A program made the position numbers and the translations under genes. Shown one piece after another: positions 41,631 through 50,844 of a stretch of 64,000 bases of DNA. Below the pieces are notes generated by a model. It was not told the DNA's origin, did not search any database, and saw nothing but the letters and a program-made list of their open reading frames with translations. Origin of the DNA: JAPUME01 sp027294185 (GTDB lineage: Bacteria; Acidobacteriota; Terriglobia; UBA7540; JAPUME01); NCBI GenBank assembly GCA_963555835.3, contig CAUVWZ020000002.1:1860001-1924000 (forward strand), read 5' to 3'. Every line of letters starts with the position of its first letter. Positions within the stretch are counted from its first letter, which is position 1.

Positions 41631-43835
41631 TCAGGTAACCTGCCGGCGGACACCGGCAACGGCCAGCTCGGCGATCTCATCCGCCGACTCGGAGACGGGC
41701 GGCGCCCGTCTCTCTGAAACGCTCGGAATCAGGGCCAGGAGAGTCCCCAGGAAAGTCACGAACCCCCCAATCCAAACCCATGCCACCAGCGGATTCACAT
41801 AAACCTCGATGATGGCGCGGCCGCTCGCTTCCTCCCTGCCGGAATATACCACGTATAAGTCTTCTACCAGCGTGGTGGGGAAACCGCGGATGGCAACCAC
41901 CGTAGCCGACTGCTGGCTGGCCTTGAAGAAACGCTGCTCGGGCGCGAGCGTTCCTAGCAACTTGCCTCCCCGGGTCACTGAAAGCACCGCCCGCTGGTAG
42001 ATGAAGTTCGGAGTCTCCCCGTTGCTCAGGTCTTCACAACGCAGGATGTAGTTGTTGATCGCCAGCTCGTCGCCTTCGAGCATGGACGACTTTTCATGCG
42101 CCGTAAATGCGTTTCCCGTGAACCCCACGAAAAGCAGGACGATTCCCAAATGAACCACAAAGCCGCCGTAACGCCGCGTGTTGCGCATGGTCAGGTTGTA
42201 CAAGGCCCGGGAAAAACTCTCCCCGGAATTCTTCTGGCGCGTCTTCGCACCCTTATAGAACTCAGCAAGGATGGTCCAGGCCACGAAGACGCAGAGCATC
42301 ACGGTGGCCAGGGGATAGAGGATTTCCCCTTCATAGACGAAAAGGAAGATTACGCCCGCCACACCGGCCGCGATGGGCCAGTAGAGATCTCTCTTCAGGC
42401 TCTCCCAGAACACGCCCATCAGGAGCATCAACAGCAGCGGGGGAAGCAGGTAAGCCGGCGGGTGCGACTGGGTAAAATAGAGAGCGACGGCCATCACGAT
42501 CCCGGAAACCAGCCCGGCGAGAATCGGCCAGACGAAATTCCGGCGCAGGCTTTCGACCGAGGTCTTTCGCCAGGCCAGAAGCGGACCGACTCCCGTCAAG
42601 GCCAGCAGCAGCAGGCCGATGGGGACGATCACCGAATTAAAGTAAGGAGGCCCGACGCTGATCGTTACCCCCTTGACCGCTTCCGAGAGGATCGGGAAGA
42701 GAGTCCCGCAAAGTATGGCAAAGACAGCGGCCAGCAAAATCCAGTTATTGAACATGAATCCGCTCTCGCGTGCCAGCATGGAATCCAGTTGATTGTCGCT
42801 CCGCAGGTAATCCAGCCGCGACAAAACGGTGACAACCGAAAAGACAACAATAATAACCAGGAAAACAGCGAAATAAGTCCCCAGAGGAGACTGTGCAAAG
42901 GCGTGAACCGACGAGATAATTCCGCTGCGCGTCAGAAAGGTTCCGAAAATACAGAGAAAGAAAGTCAGAATCACCAGCACCATGTTCCAGACTTTCAACA
43001 TGCCGCGTCTTTCTTGAATCATCACCGAATGGAGAAAGGCGGTCCCGCAAAGCCAGGGCAGCAGCGATGCGTTCTCCACCGGGTCCCAGCCCCAATATCC
43101 GCCCCAACCGAGCGTCGCGTAAGCCCAACCGCCTCCCAGCAGGATGCCGATACCGAGAAACAGCCACGGCACCATGGTCCAGCGCCGCGTCGTGCGAATC
43201 CAATTCTCCCCCGGCTGGCGTGTGATTAAGGCTCCCATGGCAAAGGCGAAGGGAATCACGAAACCCGTAAATCCCAGGTAAAGCATCGGGGGATGAATGA
43301 CCATGGCGTGATGCTGCAATATGGGGTTCAATCCCAATCCGTCGGGAGGGAAAAACCTATGCGCCACACCGGCGCCCTCGGCAAGAGCCAGTTCGGTGAA
43401 GGGATTGGCTACAAAAAGGGTGAGCGAAGTAAAAAATGCCGCCGTGAACATGGAGATGCCGATCACATAGGGGAGCAGTTGCCGGTTGCGGCGCCGGTTC
43501 TGAAAGACGACCACGCCGCAATAGATCGCCATCAACCAGGTCCAAAACAGCAGCGACCCTTCCTGGCCCGACCAGAGAACGGAAATCTTGAAGAAAAGCG
43601 GAAGGTCGCGGTTCGAGTGCGAGGCCACGTAGCCGACGTAGAAACTGTCCTTGAGGATCAGGATTTCAACCGCTACCACAGCCAGCGTGACCATGCCCAG
43701 AAAGCCGTAAGTGGCCCGCTCGGCACTCTGCAAGAGCTTTTTATTTTTGGTCCTACCCGCCGTGAAGGCGCACACTACCGCATAAGTGGCAAGGGCCAGC
43801 GCCGCAATCAGCATCAAACTTCCAACTTGGTTCAT
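41631..43835 (-). CDS. ccmF: Cytochrome c heme lyase CcmF
   Basis: The 734-aa polytopic protein carries the WWD heme-binding domain WGGYWGWDPVENASLLPWL and conserved periplasmic His sites. CcmF moves heme from CcmE to apocytochrome c. ATG 43835 begins the first membrane helix (MNQVGSLMLIAALALATY); a longer reading to 43967 runs through ccmE sequence. It starts seven bases after ccmE. Length is near the usual 640-700 aa with an extended C-terminus. Confidence 0.95.
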   Translation of the reverse strand: MNQVGSLMLIAALALATYAVVCAFTAGRTKNKKLLQSAERATYGFLGMVTLAVVAVEILILKDSFYVGYVASHSNRDLPLFFKISVLWSGQEGSLLFWTWLMAIYCGVVVFQNRRRNRQLLPYVIGISMFTAAFFTSLTLFVANPFTELALAEGAGVAHRFFPPDGLGLNPILQHHAMVIHPPMLYLGFTGFVIPFAFAMGALITRQPGENWIRTTRRWTMVPWLFLGIGILLGGGWAYATLGWGGYWGWDPVENASLLPWLCGTAFLHSVMIQERRGMLKVWNMVLVILTFFLCIFGTFLTRSGIISSVHAFAQSPLGTYFAVFLVIIVVFSVVTVLSRLDYLRSDNQLDSMLARESGFMFNNWILLAAVFAILCGTLFPILSEAVKGVTISVGPPYFNSVIVPIGLLLLALTGVGPLLAWRKTSVESLRRNFVWPILAGLVSGIVMAVALYFTQSHPPAYLLPPLLLMLLMGVFWESLKRDLYWPIAAGVAGVIFLFVYEGEILYPLATVMLCVFVAWTILAEFYKGAKTRQKNSGESFSRALYNLTMRNTRRYGGFVVHLGIVLLFVGFTGNAFTAHEKSSMLEGDELAINNYILRCEDLSNGETPNFIYQRAVLSVTRGGKLLGTLAPEQRFFKASQQSATVVAIRGFPTTLVEDLYVVYSGREEASGRAIIEVYVNPLVAWVWIGGFVTFLGTLLALIPSVSERRAPPVSESADEIAELAVAGVRRQVT

Positions 43836-43842
43836 AAAAGGC

Positions 43843-44265
43843 TCACTTGGGGGATTCGTTGATCGGGCGGGAAGCAAGCCCCGGGCCGGCCTCATACTTC
43901 GAGGTGCAGCGGGCTTGAATACTCTCCGCGCGGAAGACGCCGTCGTCTGCGTAGCGGCCCTCGACAATACCCTCCGAGCCTCCCACGAAAGTATCCGGCG
44001 GAGTCTCCATTCCGACGTAGACGACGGGGATCGAGTCCTCCTCCTGCGAAAGACGGAACGTCAGCGAGCCGCTCTCACGAAGGATCGAGCCGGGCATCAC
44101 GATACCGCCCACCCGGAGCCGCTTTTCGTACTCCGGCCCCTTCACCAGCTCCTGCACGGTGATGTAGTAGGTCTGGTTTTCCTGGAAGCCGACAATGGCC
44201 TGCCAGGAGAATACGATAAGGATAATCCCGACTCCAACAACGAATTTCAATTGCTTCTTCGGCAT
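43843..44265 (-). CDS. ccmE: Heme chaperone CcmE, Cys-type
   Basis: The 140-aa protein has one N-terminal anchor helix (about 7-25) and an OB-fold domain. The heme-binding residue is Cys120 in CTSKY (CxxxY) where most bacterial CcmE proteins have His in HxxxY. Cys-type CcmE is known from archaea and some deltaproteobacteria. It is the first gene of the ccm locus. The upstream 44266-44452 shows no gene. Confidence 0.93.
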   Translation of the reverse strand: MPKKQLKFVVGVGIILIVFSWQAIVGFQENQTYYITVQELVKGPEYEKRLRVGGIVMPGSILRESGSLTFRLSQEEDSIPVVYVGMETPPDTFVGGSEGIVEGRYADDGVFRAESIQARCTSKYEAGPGLASRPINESPK

Positions 44266-44452
44266 CGTTTCACCCTCTCAATTCGTCCGGCGCAAGGAGC
44301 GAGGAGGCAGGGCGGCCTTGTGCCTATTGCAACGGATTAATTTATAGATTCATTTTCTCGCACCTACCGCATATTGTCAACTCGGCTCCACCTGGACGAG
44401 GAAAAGTCAGGCTTTAAGCGGCACGGGAAGGATTCGGTGGGGGTTGAGGAGA

Positions 44453-46507
44453 TCAAGAGGGGATTCTAAGGGCTGGAAAGCTTGTAGCGGAGAATGTGGG
44501 AAACGGCCTCAAGAGCCTCGCCGATTTTGACTTCGAGCTTGCGGGAATACGCCGTTGCCATCTCCTGACTCTGCTGTTCCAGTAACTTGAGCGCGCGCGT
44601 GACGGCCTCATCCCCACCCGTGCGGAGGGCCTCTGCTCCACTTCGTCGAGTTTCGACCGCAGGCGGCCTTCAATTTCGGCAATGATCTTTTCCGAGGCTT
44701 CCTGTTGGCGGGAAGCCACGGCTTCCAATTGGGCTTGGAGGTCGCGGCCACGCGCATCCAGCCGGGCCTGAGTGCTCTCGATGGCATACTCCATTTTGCC
44801 CTTCAGTTGCCCTGTGGTTTCAAGCATCTTGTCACGAACGATCCCCTCAAACTGGCGAACCTGATTGTCCAGCTTAAGGTTGAAGTTTTCGGCTTTACTC
44901 GTAGCATCACTCAACAGCTGTTGAAGCCGGACTTCCTGGCGCGGAAGTTTCTCATTCCATTCCTCGACCTGGCGTCTGAGGTCAGCCGCCGCTCGCTCGG
45001 CAGGCTGCGACGCCGCCGAAGCCACACGGACAAGTTCCCCTTCCACTCTCGACAATAACTCATGACTGGTGCCCTGCAACTGAGTTTCAAGCTTATGCCT
45101 CAGTTGATCGGCCAAATCCTCGGTCATCTGATTAAGCCGCCCCTTGACGGTCTCTTCCACGGACCCGGCTACGGCTTCTGCCTGCGCCCGCATCTGATCC
45201 AATCGCGAATGCTGGGCCTCAATCTCGGAGTGCAAACTCGACCTATGCGCTTCGGCATCCGCGGCCAGTTCCTGCCGCATGCCGCCGGTCAACTGCTTAC
45301 CAAGAGCCTGCATCTCTTCGCGGAGCAGGCCGCTCACGGCCCTCGTTTTCTCCTCGATGCTTCCGAGCAGATTCTGGCTCTGTTCCCGCACCAATTCGAG
45401 CTGAGCGGTCGCCTGTTGGATGCGCTCACGCACCTCGGCATCTCTTTCGCTCAGGTTTCGTTCCAAATCGCCGGCAAATCCCTCAGCCCGAGAGGTAGCC
45501 TCAATCAGCCGCTGGTGATAGTGAGCTTCCTGTTGGGGAAGCTTTTCGCTCCACTCCTGCACTTGATGCTTCAATTCCTCCACCAGGCGCTCGCCGGGTC
45601 CGATTAGGGCCCGTAGCTGGTCCATCTGCTCCCGGGATGCATCCAGACCCCCCAAAGTCTGCTGGAAGCGTGCCTGATCTTCTTCTGTAAACTGCTGAGA
45701 TGGTCCTTCCGCAACTCGTCCCCGAATCTCCCGAAGCAGGGATTCCCGTACGGAGGCCACCTCTTCCCGCAGCATACCCCTGATTTGTTCCAATTTCGTC
45801 TCGACGGCTTCTTCGGACACACCTGTGGGTTTAAATTGTACCGTAGGCTCTGCGCCCCGCGCCCCTTGCTCCAACTCGCCGATCTTGGCCTGAAGGTCCG
45901 TGATCTTTCCGTTCAGCTCGGCCACGTACTCCTGGCTCTTCTCACGGAGCTCGTTCCAGATTCTTTCCGTCTGATTCAGCGCCTCGGCTTCCATTTGCCG
46001 TTTCAAATCGGAAAGCTGCTGCTCAAACAACTCCTGACGGGCTTTCTCCAGACGCGCGGAAATGGGGACTACTTTCCCCTCCCCGGCGGAACTCGCATCG
46101 CCCGCCTGGTCTGAGGCGGAACTTCCCTCTCCAGCCGCACCCGTGTTCTCACTGGAGCCATTGGCCCAGTCCTTGGGAGGCTGCTGGATTCCCCAGAAAT
46201 TATCCGCCTTCTCAAGCTCGACACACACTTCCCAGGGGTTGTCGGGCAATTCCTTGGCTTGGGTTCGGACCACGCGGGCCTTAATTTGCCTGCCGCTGTG
46301 AGGGATATCGAGGCGGATGGTTTCGCCGAAGAGGAGCTTTTTAGGGCACTTGAAGTTGCAGCCGTGGTTGCTCACCCAGAAGGTCTCGCACATCAGTGTA
46401 AAACCTTCGGAAGGGGAGAAGCTCGTGACTAATACAGGCACGGCCAGGCGCACACGCGTACTCCTGCGCCTTGAGGTAGTAGAGAGCGCACTACCGCTTG
46501 GTTCCAT
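44453..46507 (-). CDS. PilZ-domain protein with very long coiled coil; C-terminus frameshifted
   Basis: ATG 46507 is preferred; GGGGTG lies about five bases upstream. Residues about 13-110 form a PilZ-like domain with RRSTR (RxxxR) and WVSNHG (the DxSxxG site with Trp instead of Asp), so c-di-GMP binding is uncertain. About 500 residues of coiled coil follow, with a repeated block (EWSEKLPQQEAHYHQRLIEATSRAE and EWNEKLPRQEVRLQQLLSDATSKAE). The last 55 residues turn Arg/Ser/Pro rich. A -1 shift near 44637 restores a helical end reading TRALKLLEQQSQEMA and closing in HILRYKLSSP at 44466. One base is probably missing. Confidence 0.75.
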   Translation of the reverse strand: MEPSGSALSTTSRRRSTRVRLAVPVLVTSFSPSEGFTLMCETFWVSNHGCNFKCPKKLLFGETIRLDIPHSGRQIKARVVRTQAKELPDNPWEVCVELEKADNFWGIQQPPKDWANGSSENTGAAGEGSSASDQAGDASSAGEGKVVPISARLEKARQELFEQQLSDLKRQMEAEALNQTERIWNELREKSQEYVAELNGKITDLQAKIGELEQGARGAEPTVQFKPTGVSEEAVETKLEQIRGMLREEVASVRESLLREIRGRVAEGPSQQFTEEDQARFQQTLGGLDASREQMDQLRALIGPGERLVEELKHQVQEWSEKLPQQEAHYHQRLIEATSRAEGFAGDLERNLSERDAEVRERIQQATAQLELVREQSQNLLGSIEEKTRAVSGLLREEMQALGKQLTGGMRQELAADAEAHRSSLHSEIEAQHSRLDQMRAQAEAVAGSVEETVKGRLNQMTEDLADQLRHKLETQLQGTSHELLSRVEGELVRVASAASQPAERAAADLRRQVEEWNEKLPRQEVRLQQLLSDATSKAENFNLKLDNQVRQFEGIVRDKMLETTGQLKGKMEYAIESTQARLDARGRDLQAQLEAVASRQQEASEKIIAEIEGRLRSKLDEVEQRPSARVGMRPSRARSSYWNSRVRRWQRRIPASSKSKSARLLRPFPTFSATSFPALRIPS

Positions 46508-46981
46508 AAAGACACCCCGATTTCCCCCCTGCAACCCACAGGACCACACCAGTCTAAGAATGAATTTCGAACCTGTCAAGGGGTAAGTGAAAGAATTTTA
46601 GAGGGTTGTAGTCACCTCCTCAATTTCTGCTCCTGGCAGGTAGCTTGCCCCCCCCCTCGGGAATAATGTCCCAAACGGTTAAAAAGATTTGGACCTGCCC
46701 GAAATTCTTCCCCTCATCGGACTCCTTTCTCTTCCAACACGAGCCCCAAGGCTTCTCCGACCCTTTGGCCTGCTCACGCCAGAGACAAACGCCAATGTCG
46801 ATTTTCGAGATTTTCCACCCGCTCCAATCCACACATACCTTGACATCCTAACGGAAGGGAAGCAAACTCCGCCCACCGGTTCATCGAATCACCCGTTCCC
46901 GCGTTTGGAGAGCTTGCCGTGCATTCCCTCGGCAGAAACCACTTTCGGGCGGGCATTGGAATCCACCACTGGGGGGACACC
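46508..46981. other. Gene-free interval between divergent genes
   Basis: This 474-bp stretch holds no reading frame with a plausible ribosome-binding site or codon pattern. A perfect TTGACA lies at 46841-46846 on the plus strand, but the matching -10 (CAAACT) is poor. Pyrimidine-rich runs occur at 46620-46760. I see no RNA-like hairpin and terminator pair. Confidence 0.5.
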
Positions 46982-47593
46982 ATGAAACTTGATGCAGGAG
47001 GAAAGGCTTGGAACAATCATCTTCCGGTATGGTTCAAGGGTACAATGACATGCATGACTGCGGTCCTGTTCTTATCCTGCGGGACCGGAGTCGGGGACAA
47101 TACCGGGACTGAACCCATTACTACGGTGATACTGGTCCGCCATGCAGAGAAGGCCTCCTCACCGACCGATGACCCGCCCTTAACTCCGGCCGGGGAAGCG
47201 CGTGCGCAATCCCTGGTTCGTGTGGTTGGGGAATCAGGTATTTCGGCACTTTATGCTACACAGTACCTTCGTACCCAGAAGACCGTCGGACCCCTTGCGG
47301 CTCATCTTGGATTGTCGGTTACGCGAGTCCAATCAGGGGAGATCGCAGAGTTCGCCAATCGGGTACTCTCAGAGCATTCCGGGCAAACACTTCTAATCTC
47401 CGCTCACAGCAATACCGTTCCCCAATATGTAGAAGCATTCGGCGCCGAGTCTCTCTGCCCCGGCCTGAACCAACTGGATGAATCGCAGGAATGCCGCATT
47501 CCTGAGGACCAGTACGATGACTTGGTCATTGTTACGGTCTCCGGTAATGAGGCGAAGGCCCTGAGATTGACCTACGGCGAGCCGAGCCCCTAA
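46982..47593 (+). CDS. Histidine phosphatase family lipoprotein, 203 aa
   Basis: ATG 46982 follows GGGGGG by five bases. A signal sequence with lipobox LFLSC suggests export and lipid anchoring at the Cys near residue 32. The catalytic motif is LVRHAEK (the RHG/RHx site), and the second His lies in SAHSNTVP. Members of this branch act as phosphatases on small phosphorylated molecules; some are SixA-like. The extracytoplasmic form here may dephosphorylate a periplasmic substrate, which is not known. It is convergent with the MetE-like gene. Confidence 0.82.
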   Translation: MKLDAGGKAWNNHLPVWFKGTMTCMTAVLFLSCGTGVGDNTGTEPITTVILVRHAEKASSPTDDPPLTPAGEARAQSLVRVVGESGISALYATQYLRTQKTVGPLAAHLGLSVTRVQSGEIAEFANRVLSEHSGQTLLISAHSNTVPQYVEAFGAESLCPGLNQLDESQECRIPEDQYDDLVIVTVSGNEAKALRLTYGEPSP

Positions 47594-47606
47594 CCTGGCT
47601 ATAACT

Positions 47607-48620
47607 TTAGAAGAATGAGGGTTTTCCGGACTTTCGGAGTGACCTGGCCGCGGTAACCATGGCGCTCAATTTTCCGACGGCCTCGTCCACGCTTCGGGTC
47701 CCGAGGCCGCAATCTGGGTCCACCCACAAGCTCGCACGCGGCAGAACATCCAGCGCCTGACGGAGCCTCTTCTCGATCACCTGCGGGTCTTCCACCCGGG
47801 GGGATTGGACATCCACCACTCCGAAGCTGAGGTCCTTGGTGTAGGAACTTTTTCCGAATAGGCCCAGCACCTCGAGGCCGTCTGTTGATGTCTCGACGTC
47901 GAAGTTGTCCACCGGAATTCGCAGCATGTCCGGGTAGATTTTTTCATAGGGTCCGCGGCAGAGATGGGCGATGAAATACACGGGCAGCCCGTCGGTAACG
48001 ACGTGCATGGCCTCGATGCCGAGGGCTAATTCCTCAGGCCGCCGTGAGACCGCTGGTTCATCCAATTGAATAATCTTAGCGCCCGCTTCGACCAGCGCCT
48101 CGGGCTCCCTGCGGATTTGCCGCGCCAGCGCCAGGCATGCCGCCCTCCGGTCCGCATAATGCTCATTGACCGATTCGTCCATGAGGGTATAAGGGCCGGT
48201 CAGTATCGCCTTGACGGGCCTGCGCGTCAGCCCCTGGGCAAACCTCCACCCATCGACGGTCATAGGCCGCCGGGCACGCACCTCTGCGGTGATGACAGGC
48301 TTGACGGAATGTCCTTTTCGGGAAGTGTCCCCCGCCCTCTCCATTTCAAACCCGTCCATCTGTTCCGCAAAATAGGCCACCGCGTCGCCGCGAGACATCT
48401 GGCCATCGACCAGAACGTCGATTCCGAGGTCATCCTGCGTTCGCATCCAGAACTCGGTGGCCTGCTTTTCGTATTTTTCAAGGCTCGCGCGAGAGATTTT
48501 CTGCTTTCCAAACTCTGCGCGGGCTTTCACCAGGTAGGCAGGCTTGGGTAAACTTCCCACGGTTGTGGTGGGAAACAGCGGAAGGTCAATACCCAGTTGG
48601 TTCAGTTTCTCTCGGCTCAT
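47607..48620 (-). CDS. Core MetE-type methionine synthase (cobalamin-independent C-terminal domain only)
   Basis: The 337-aa protein corresponds to the catalytic C-terminal barrel of MetE: FPTTTVGSLPKP near the start, LTGPYTLMDES, IQLDEPAVS, the zinc ligands His and Cys in IAHLCRG, and DPDCGLGTRS with the last Cys. It lacks the N-terminal half of canonical MetE (about 750 aa). Such core enzymes may use a methyl donor other than polyglutamyl methyl-tetrahydrofolate, perhaps a corrinoid protein; the donor here is unknown. It lies 74 bp after mqnD in the same direction. Confidence 0.85.
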   Translation of the reverse strand: MSREKLNQLGIDLPLFPTTTVGSLPKPAYLVKARAEFGKQKISRASLEKYEKQATEFWMRTQDDLGIDVLVDGQMSRGDAVAYFAEQMDGFEMERAGDTSRKGHSVKPVITAEVRARRPMTVDGWRFAQGLTRRPVKAILTGPYTLMDESVNEHYADRRAACLALARQIRREPEALVEAGAKIIQLDEPAVSRRPEELALGIEAMHVVTDGLPVYFIAHLCRGPYEKIYPDMLRIPVDNFDVETSTDGLEVLGLFGKSSYTKDLSFGVVDVQSPRVEDPQVIEKRLRQALDVLPRASLWVDPDCGLGTRSVDEAVGKLSAMVTAARSLRKSGKPSFF

Positions 48621-48694
48621 ACACTCCCGTGTTTCTGAGTTCGTCCACGATTCCCCCCGGCGCTTTCACGCCAACCAGGCCACGACAACGGAGG

Positions 48695-49522
48695 TCAGGA
48701 GAAAAAATCCACTTTCACACGGGTAGGGAGGATTCCCTCTTCAGCGCCCCAATCGAGAAGCCTTTGAACCGCCTGCCGGCCTTTCTCGCCGTAATCCAGC
48801 GTCCAGTGGTTCACGTACATCTCGACGAAGCGGTCGGCCTGTTGGGTCTCAAGGCCGCGGCCGAACCGCAGGGCATAGGCCAGCGCCTCTTCGCGGTGCC
48901 CCAGTCCGTATTCGATGCTGGCTTTGAGCAATCCGGCCACCTCGCGTATGCGCTCCGGCCCGAGAGCGCGGCGAATGGCATTCCCCCCCAGAGGAAGGGG
49001 CAGCCCCGTCTGCTGTTGCCACCATTCCCCGAGGTCGAGCAGTTTATGAAACCCCTGCTTCTTGTAGGTGAGTTGCCCCTCGTGGATGATCAGCCCGGCA
49101 TCGACCTCGCCATTCTCTACTTTTTCGAGAATGCGGTCGAAAGGCACGACTACCGTGTCAAGCCCGGGCTGGGCCAGCTTCAGAACCAGGCAGGCCGTCG
49201 TCATGGCTCCGGGTATGGCCACGCGCCGTCCCTTCAAGTCCTCAAGCCCGAGGCGTTTCTTCGTGACCAACAGCGGCCCGTAGCCTTCTCCGAAGCTCGC
49301 CCCGCAGGTGAGCAGGCCGTATTTGTCCGATAGATAGGGATAGGCATGGAAGGAGATTGCCGTGATGTCGTAGACTTCTTCGAGCGCCTTCCGGTTCAGG
49401 GTTTCGATATCTTCCAGCACATGGACGAATTCGATGTCGCCGCTCGGGACCTTTCCTTTGGCCAGCGCGTAAAACATAAAAGCATCGTCGGAATCGGGAC
49501 TGTGGGCCAGCTTCAATTGCAT
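48695..49522 (-). CDS. mqnD: 1,4-dihydroxy-6-naphthoate synthase
   Basis: MqnD cleaves cyclic dehypoxanthine futalosine in the futalosine route to menaquinone. The 275-aa product has the typical start LKLAHSPDSDDAFMFYAL, the TAISFHAYPYL segment, GYGPLLV and the IIHEGQLTY motif with the catalytic His. Two-lobed periplasmic-binding-protein fold without a signal peptide is normal for the family. No other mqn gene lies in the window. Confidence 0.93.
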   Translation of the reverse strand: MQLKLAHSPDSDDAFMFYALAKGKVPSGDIEFVHVLEDIETLNRKALEEVYDITAISFHAYPYLSDKYGLLTCGASFGEGYGPLLVTKKRLGLEDLKGRRVAIPGAMTTACLVLKLAQPGLDTVVVPFDRILEKVENGEVDAGLIIHEGQLTYKKQGFHKLLDLGEWWQQQTGLPLPLGGNAIRRALGPERIREVAGLLKASIEYGLGHREEALAYALRFGRGLETQQADRFVEMYVNHWTLDYGEKGRQAVQRLLDWGAEEGILPTRVKVDFFS

Positions 49523-49777
49523 AGGATGAACGGTACTTTGTTAGGAACCTTCCCCGGTTTTCAGGCACTCCCTGCCGCTCAAGACAACCTTAGAGGGCAG
49601 GAAGCCTATATCCTACTATAGGCGCCCGAAATTCGGCAATTGCGGCAGGTCGCGCTGCCGATCAACATTTCCCAAAAGGGTGGAGCAGGACGCGCGATAG
49701 AGAACAGCCGTTTACAGTTTTATCCTGCAAACCGTTCGTGGTAAATTCTCCGAGGCACTCCCCCACGGGTCAAATTC

Positions 49778-50125
49778 TTGATTGCCCCCGTGCCGGAGAG
49801 TAAGAAGGGACGCTTGCTCGAATCCAACTCAATTATCGTCGTCAGTTTGATGAACCCCAAGGAAAAGGTGTGGGGCCAGATGCTGTCGCTCAATCCGGCC
49901 GGCATCACCGTGCGGGGCGTGGGACTCCCCTCTTTCGACGATTTCCTTCGCCAGGTCCGGGCCAAGGAGGAAACAACCGTGGGGCTCTCCACAACTTTCT
50001 ATCCGATGCACCGGATCGAGCGCATCGTGCTGGATGAGCCGAGCGGCGCCATCCAATCTCTGGCAGACCGGTTCCGAGAGACCGTCGGGGCGAGCTTCCA
50101 CGAATACCTGGGAATCGAACCCTAG
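49778..50125 (+). CDS. Conserved hypothetical protein, 115 aa
   Basis: The product is a small soluble alpha/beta protein with LLESNSIIVVSLMNPKEKVWGQMLSLNPAGITVRGVGLPSFDDFLRQV. I do not recognise a named family, though the sequence has the regular look of a conserved acidobacterial hypothetical. The start is uncertain: TTG 49778, GTG 49790 and a TTG at 49814 preceded by AAGAAGGGA are all possible. The upstream region 49523-49777 holds no clear promoter. Confidence 0.65.
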   Translation: MIAPVPESKKGRLLESNSIIVVSLMNPKEKVWGQMLSLNPAGITVRGVGLPSFDDFLRQVRAKEETTVGLSTTFYPMHRIERIVLDEPSGAIQSLADRFRETVGASFHEYLGIEP

Positions 50126-50242
50126 CCCGCAGAAAACGCGGCGAGATGACAAGACGAATTCACGAATTGACAGGCGCCCCCTGAGCTGTCTATGCTGCCC
50201 TTCGATCCATACTCCAGGATTCACTAGAGCCACGAATTCGCC

Positions 50243-50797
50243 ATGACCAGCCGCATCTTAAGCCCGGCCAATCAGATCACCATTTTCCGCCTGCTTCTTG
50301 TGCCTCTGTTCGCAGCTCTTGTGCTTTCAGGTCGATACGGCTGGGCCCTGTCGGTGCTGGCAGCGGCCACCCTCAGCGACGTCGCCGACGGACTGGTGGC
50401 GCGCTACTTGAATCAGGAAACTTCTTTCGGCAACGCTCTCGATCCCATTGCAGACAAGATTCTGCTCGTTACCGGATTCCTGATTCTTTCCTCCCAGCAG
50501 GTTCTCCCCTGGTGGCTGAGTATTCTTGTTCTCACGCGGGATCTCGGCATCCTAACCACGGCTCTGCTGATCAATCTGATCGCCGGGTTTCGTCCGTTTA
50601 ACCCCTCCATGTTCGGAAAGGCTTCCACCGTGAGCCAGATGTCCGTCCTGCTGGTGGCCCTTGCCGCCGAGACGACCCTTGCCCGCTTTGCCACCCCGCT
50701 CAAGACACCGTGCATCTATCTGGCCGCTGCCTTGACGCTTCTCTCCGGCGTGCACTACCTGATCTTTTGGCGGGAATACTCCCGCGCCAAAGCCTGA
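50243..50797 (+). CDS. CDP-alcohol phosphatidyltransferase (PgsA-like)
   Basis: The 184-aa membrane protein has the family motif D-x2-DG-x2-AR-x8-G-x3-D-x3-D in SDVADGLVARYLNQETSF followed by GNALDPIADK, plus about six helices. It transfers an alcohol such as glycerol-3-phosphate to CDP-diacylglycerol. PgsA (phosphatidylglycerophosphate synthase) is most likely; a cardiolipin-synthase-type CdsA partner is not nearby. The ATG at 50243 lacks a strong ribosome-binding site. Confidence 0.87.
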   Translation: MTSRILSPANQITIFRLLLVPLFAALVLSGRYGWALSVLAAATLSDVADGLVARYLNQETSFGNALDPIADKILLVTGFLILSSQQVLPWWLSILVLTRDLGILTTALLINLIAGFRPFNPSMFGKASTVSQMSVLLVALAAETTLARFATPLKTPCIYLAAALTLLSGVHYLIFWREYSRAKA

Positions 50798-50844
50798 ACT
50801 TCTACGGAATCTTGCTGAGGATGGGGGCCGGAATTACCGAGACA

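Noticed and set aside
42096..43229. Long plus-strand frame opposite ccmF
   Set aside because: Antisense shadow rich in Arg, Gln and His; ccmF has its WWD domain and helices on the minus strand.
46620..46876. Short minus-strand frames (60-70 codons) between the PilZ gene and the phosphatase gene
   Set aside because: No ribosome-binding site, unusual Trp/Cys composition and no similarity that I recognise.
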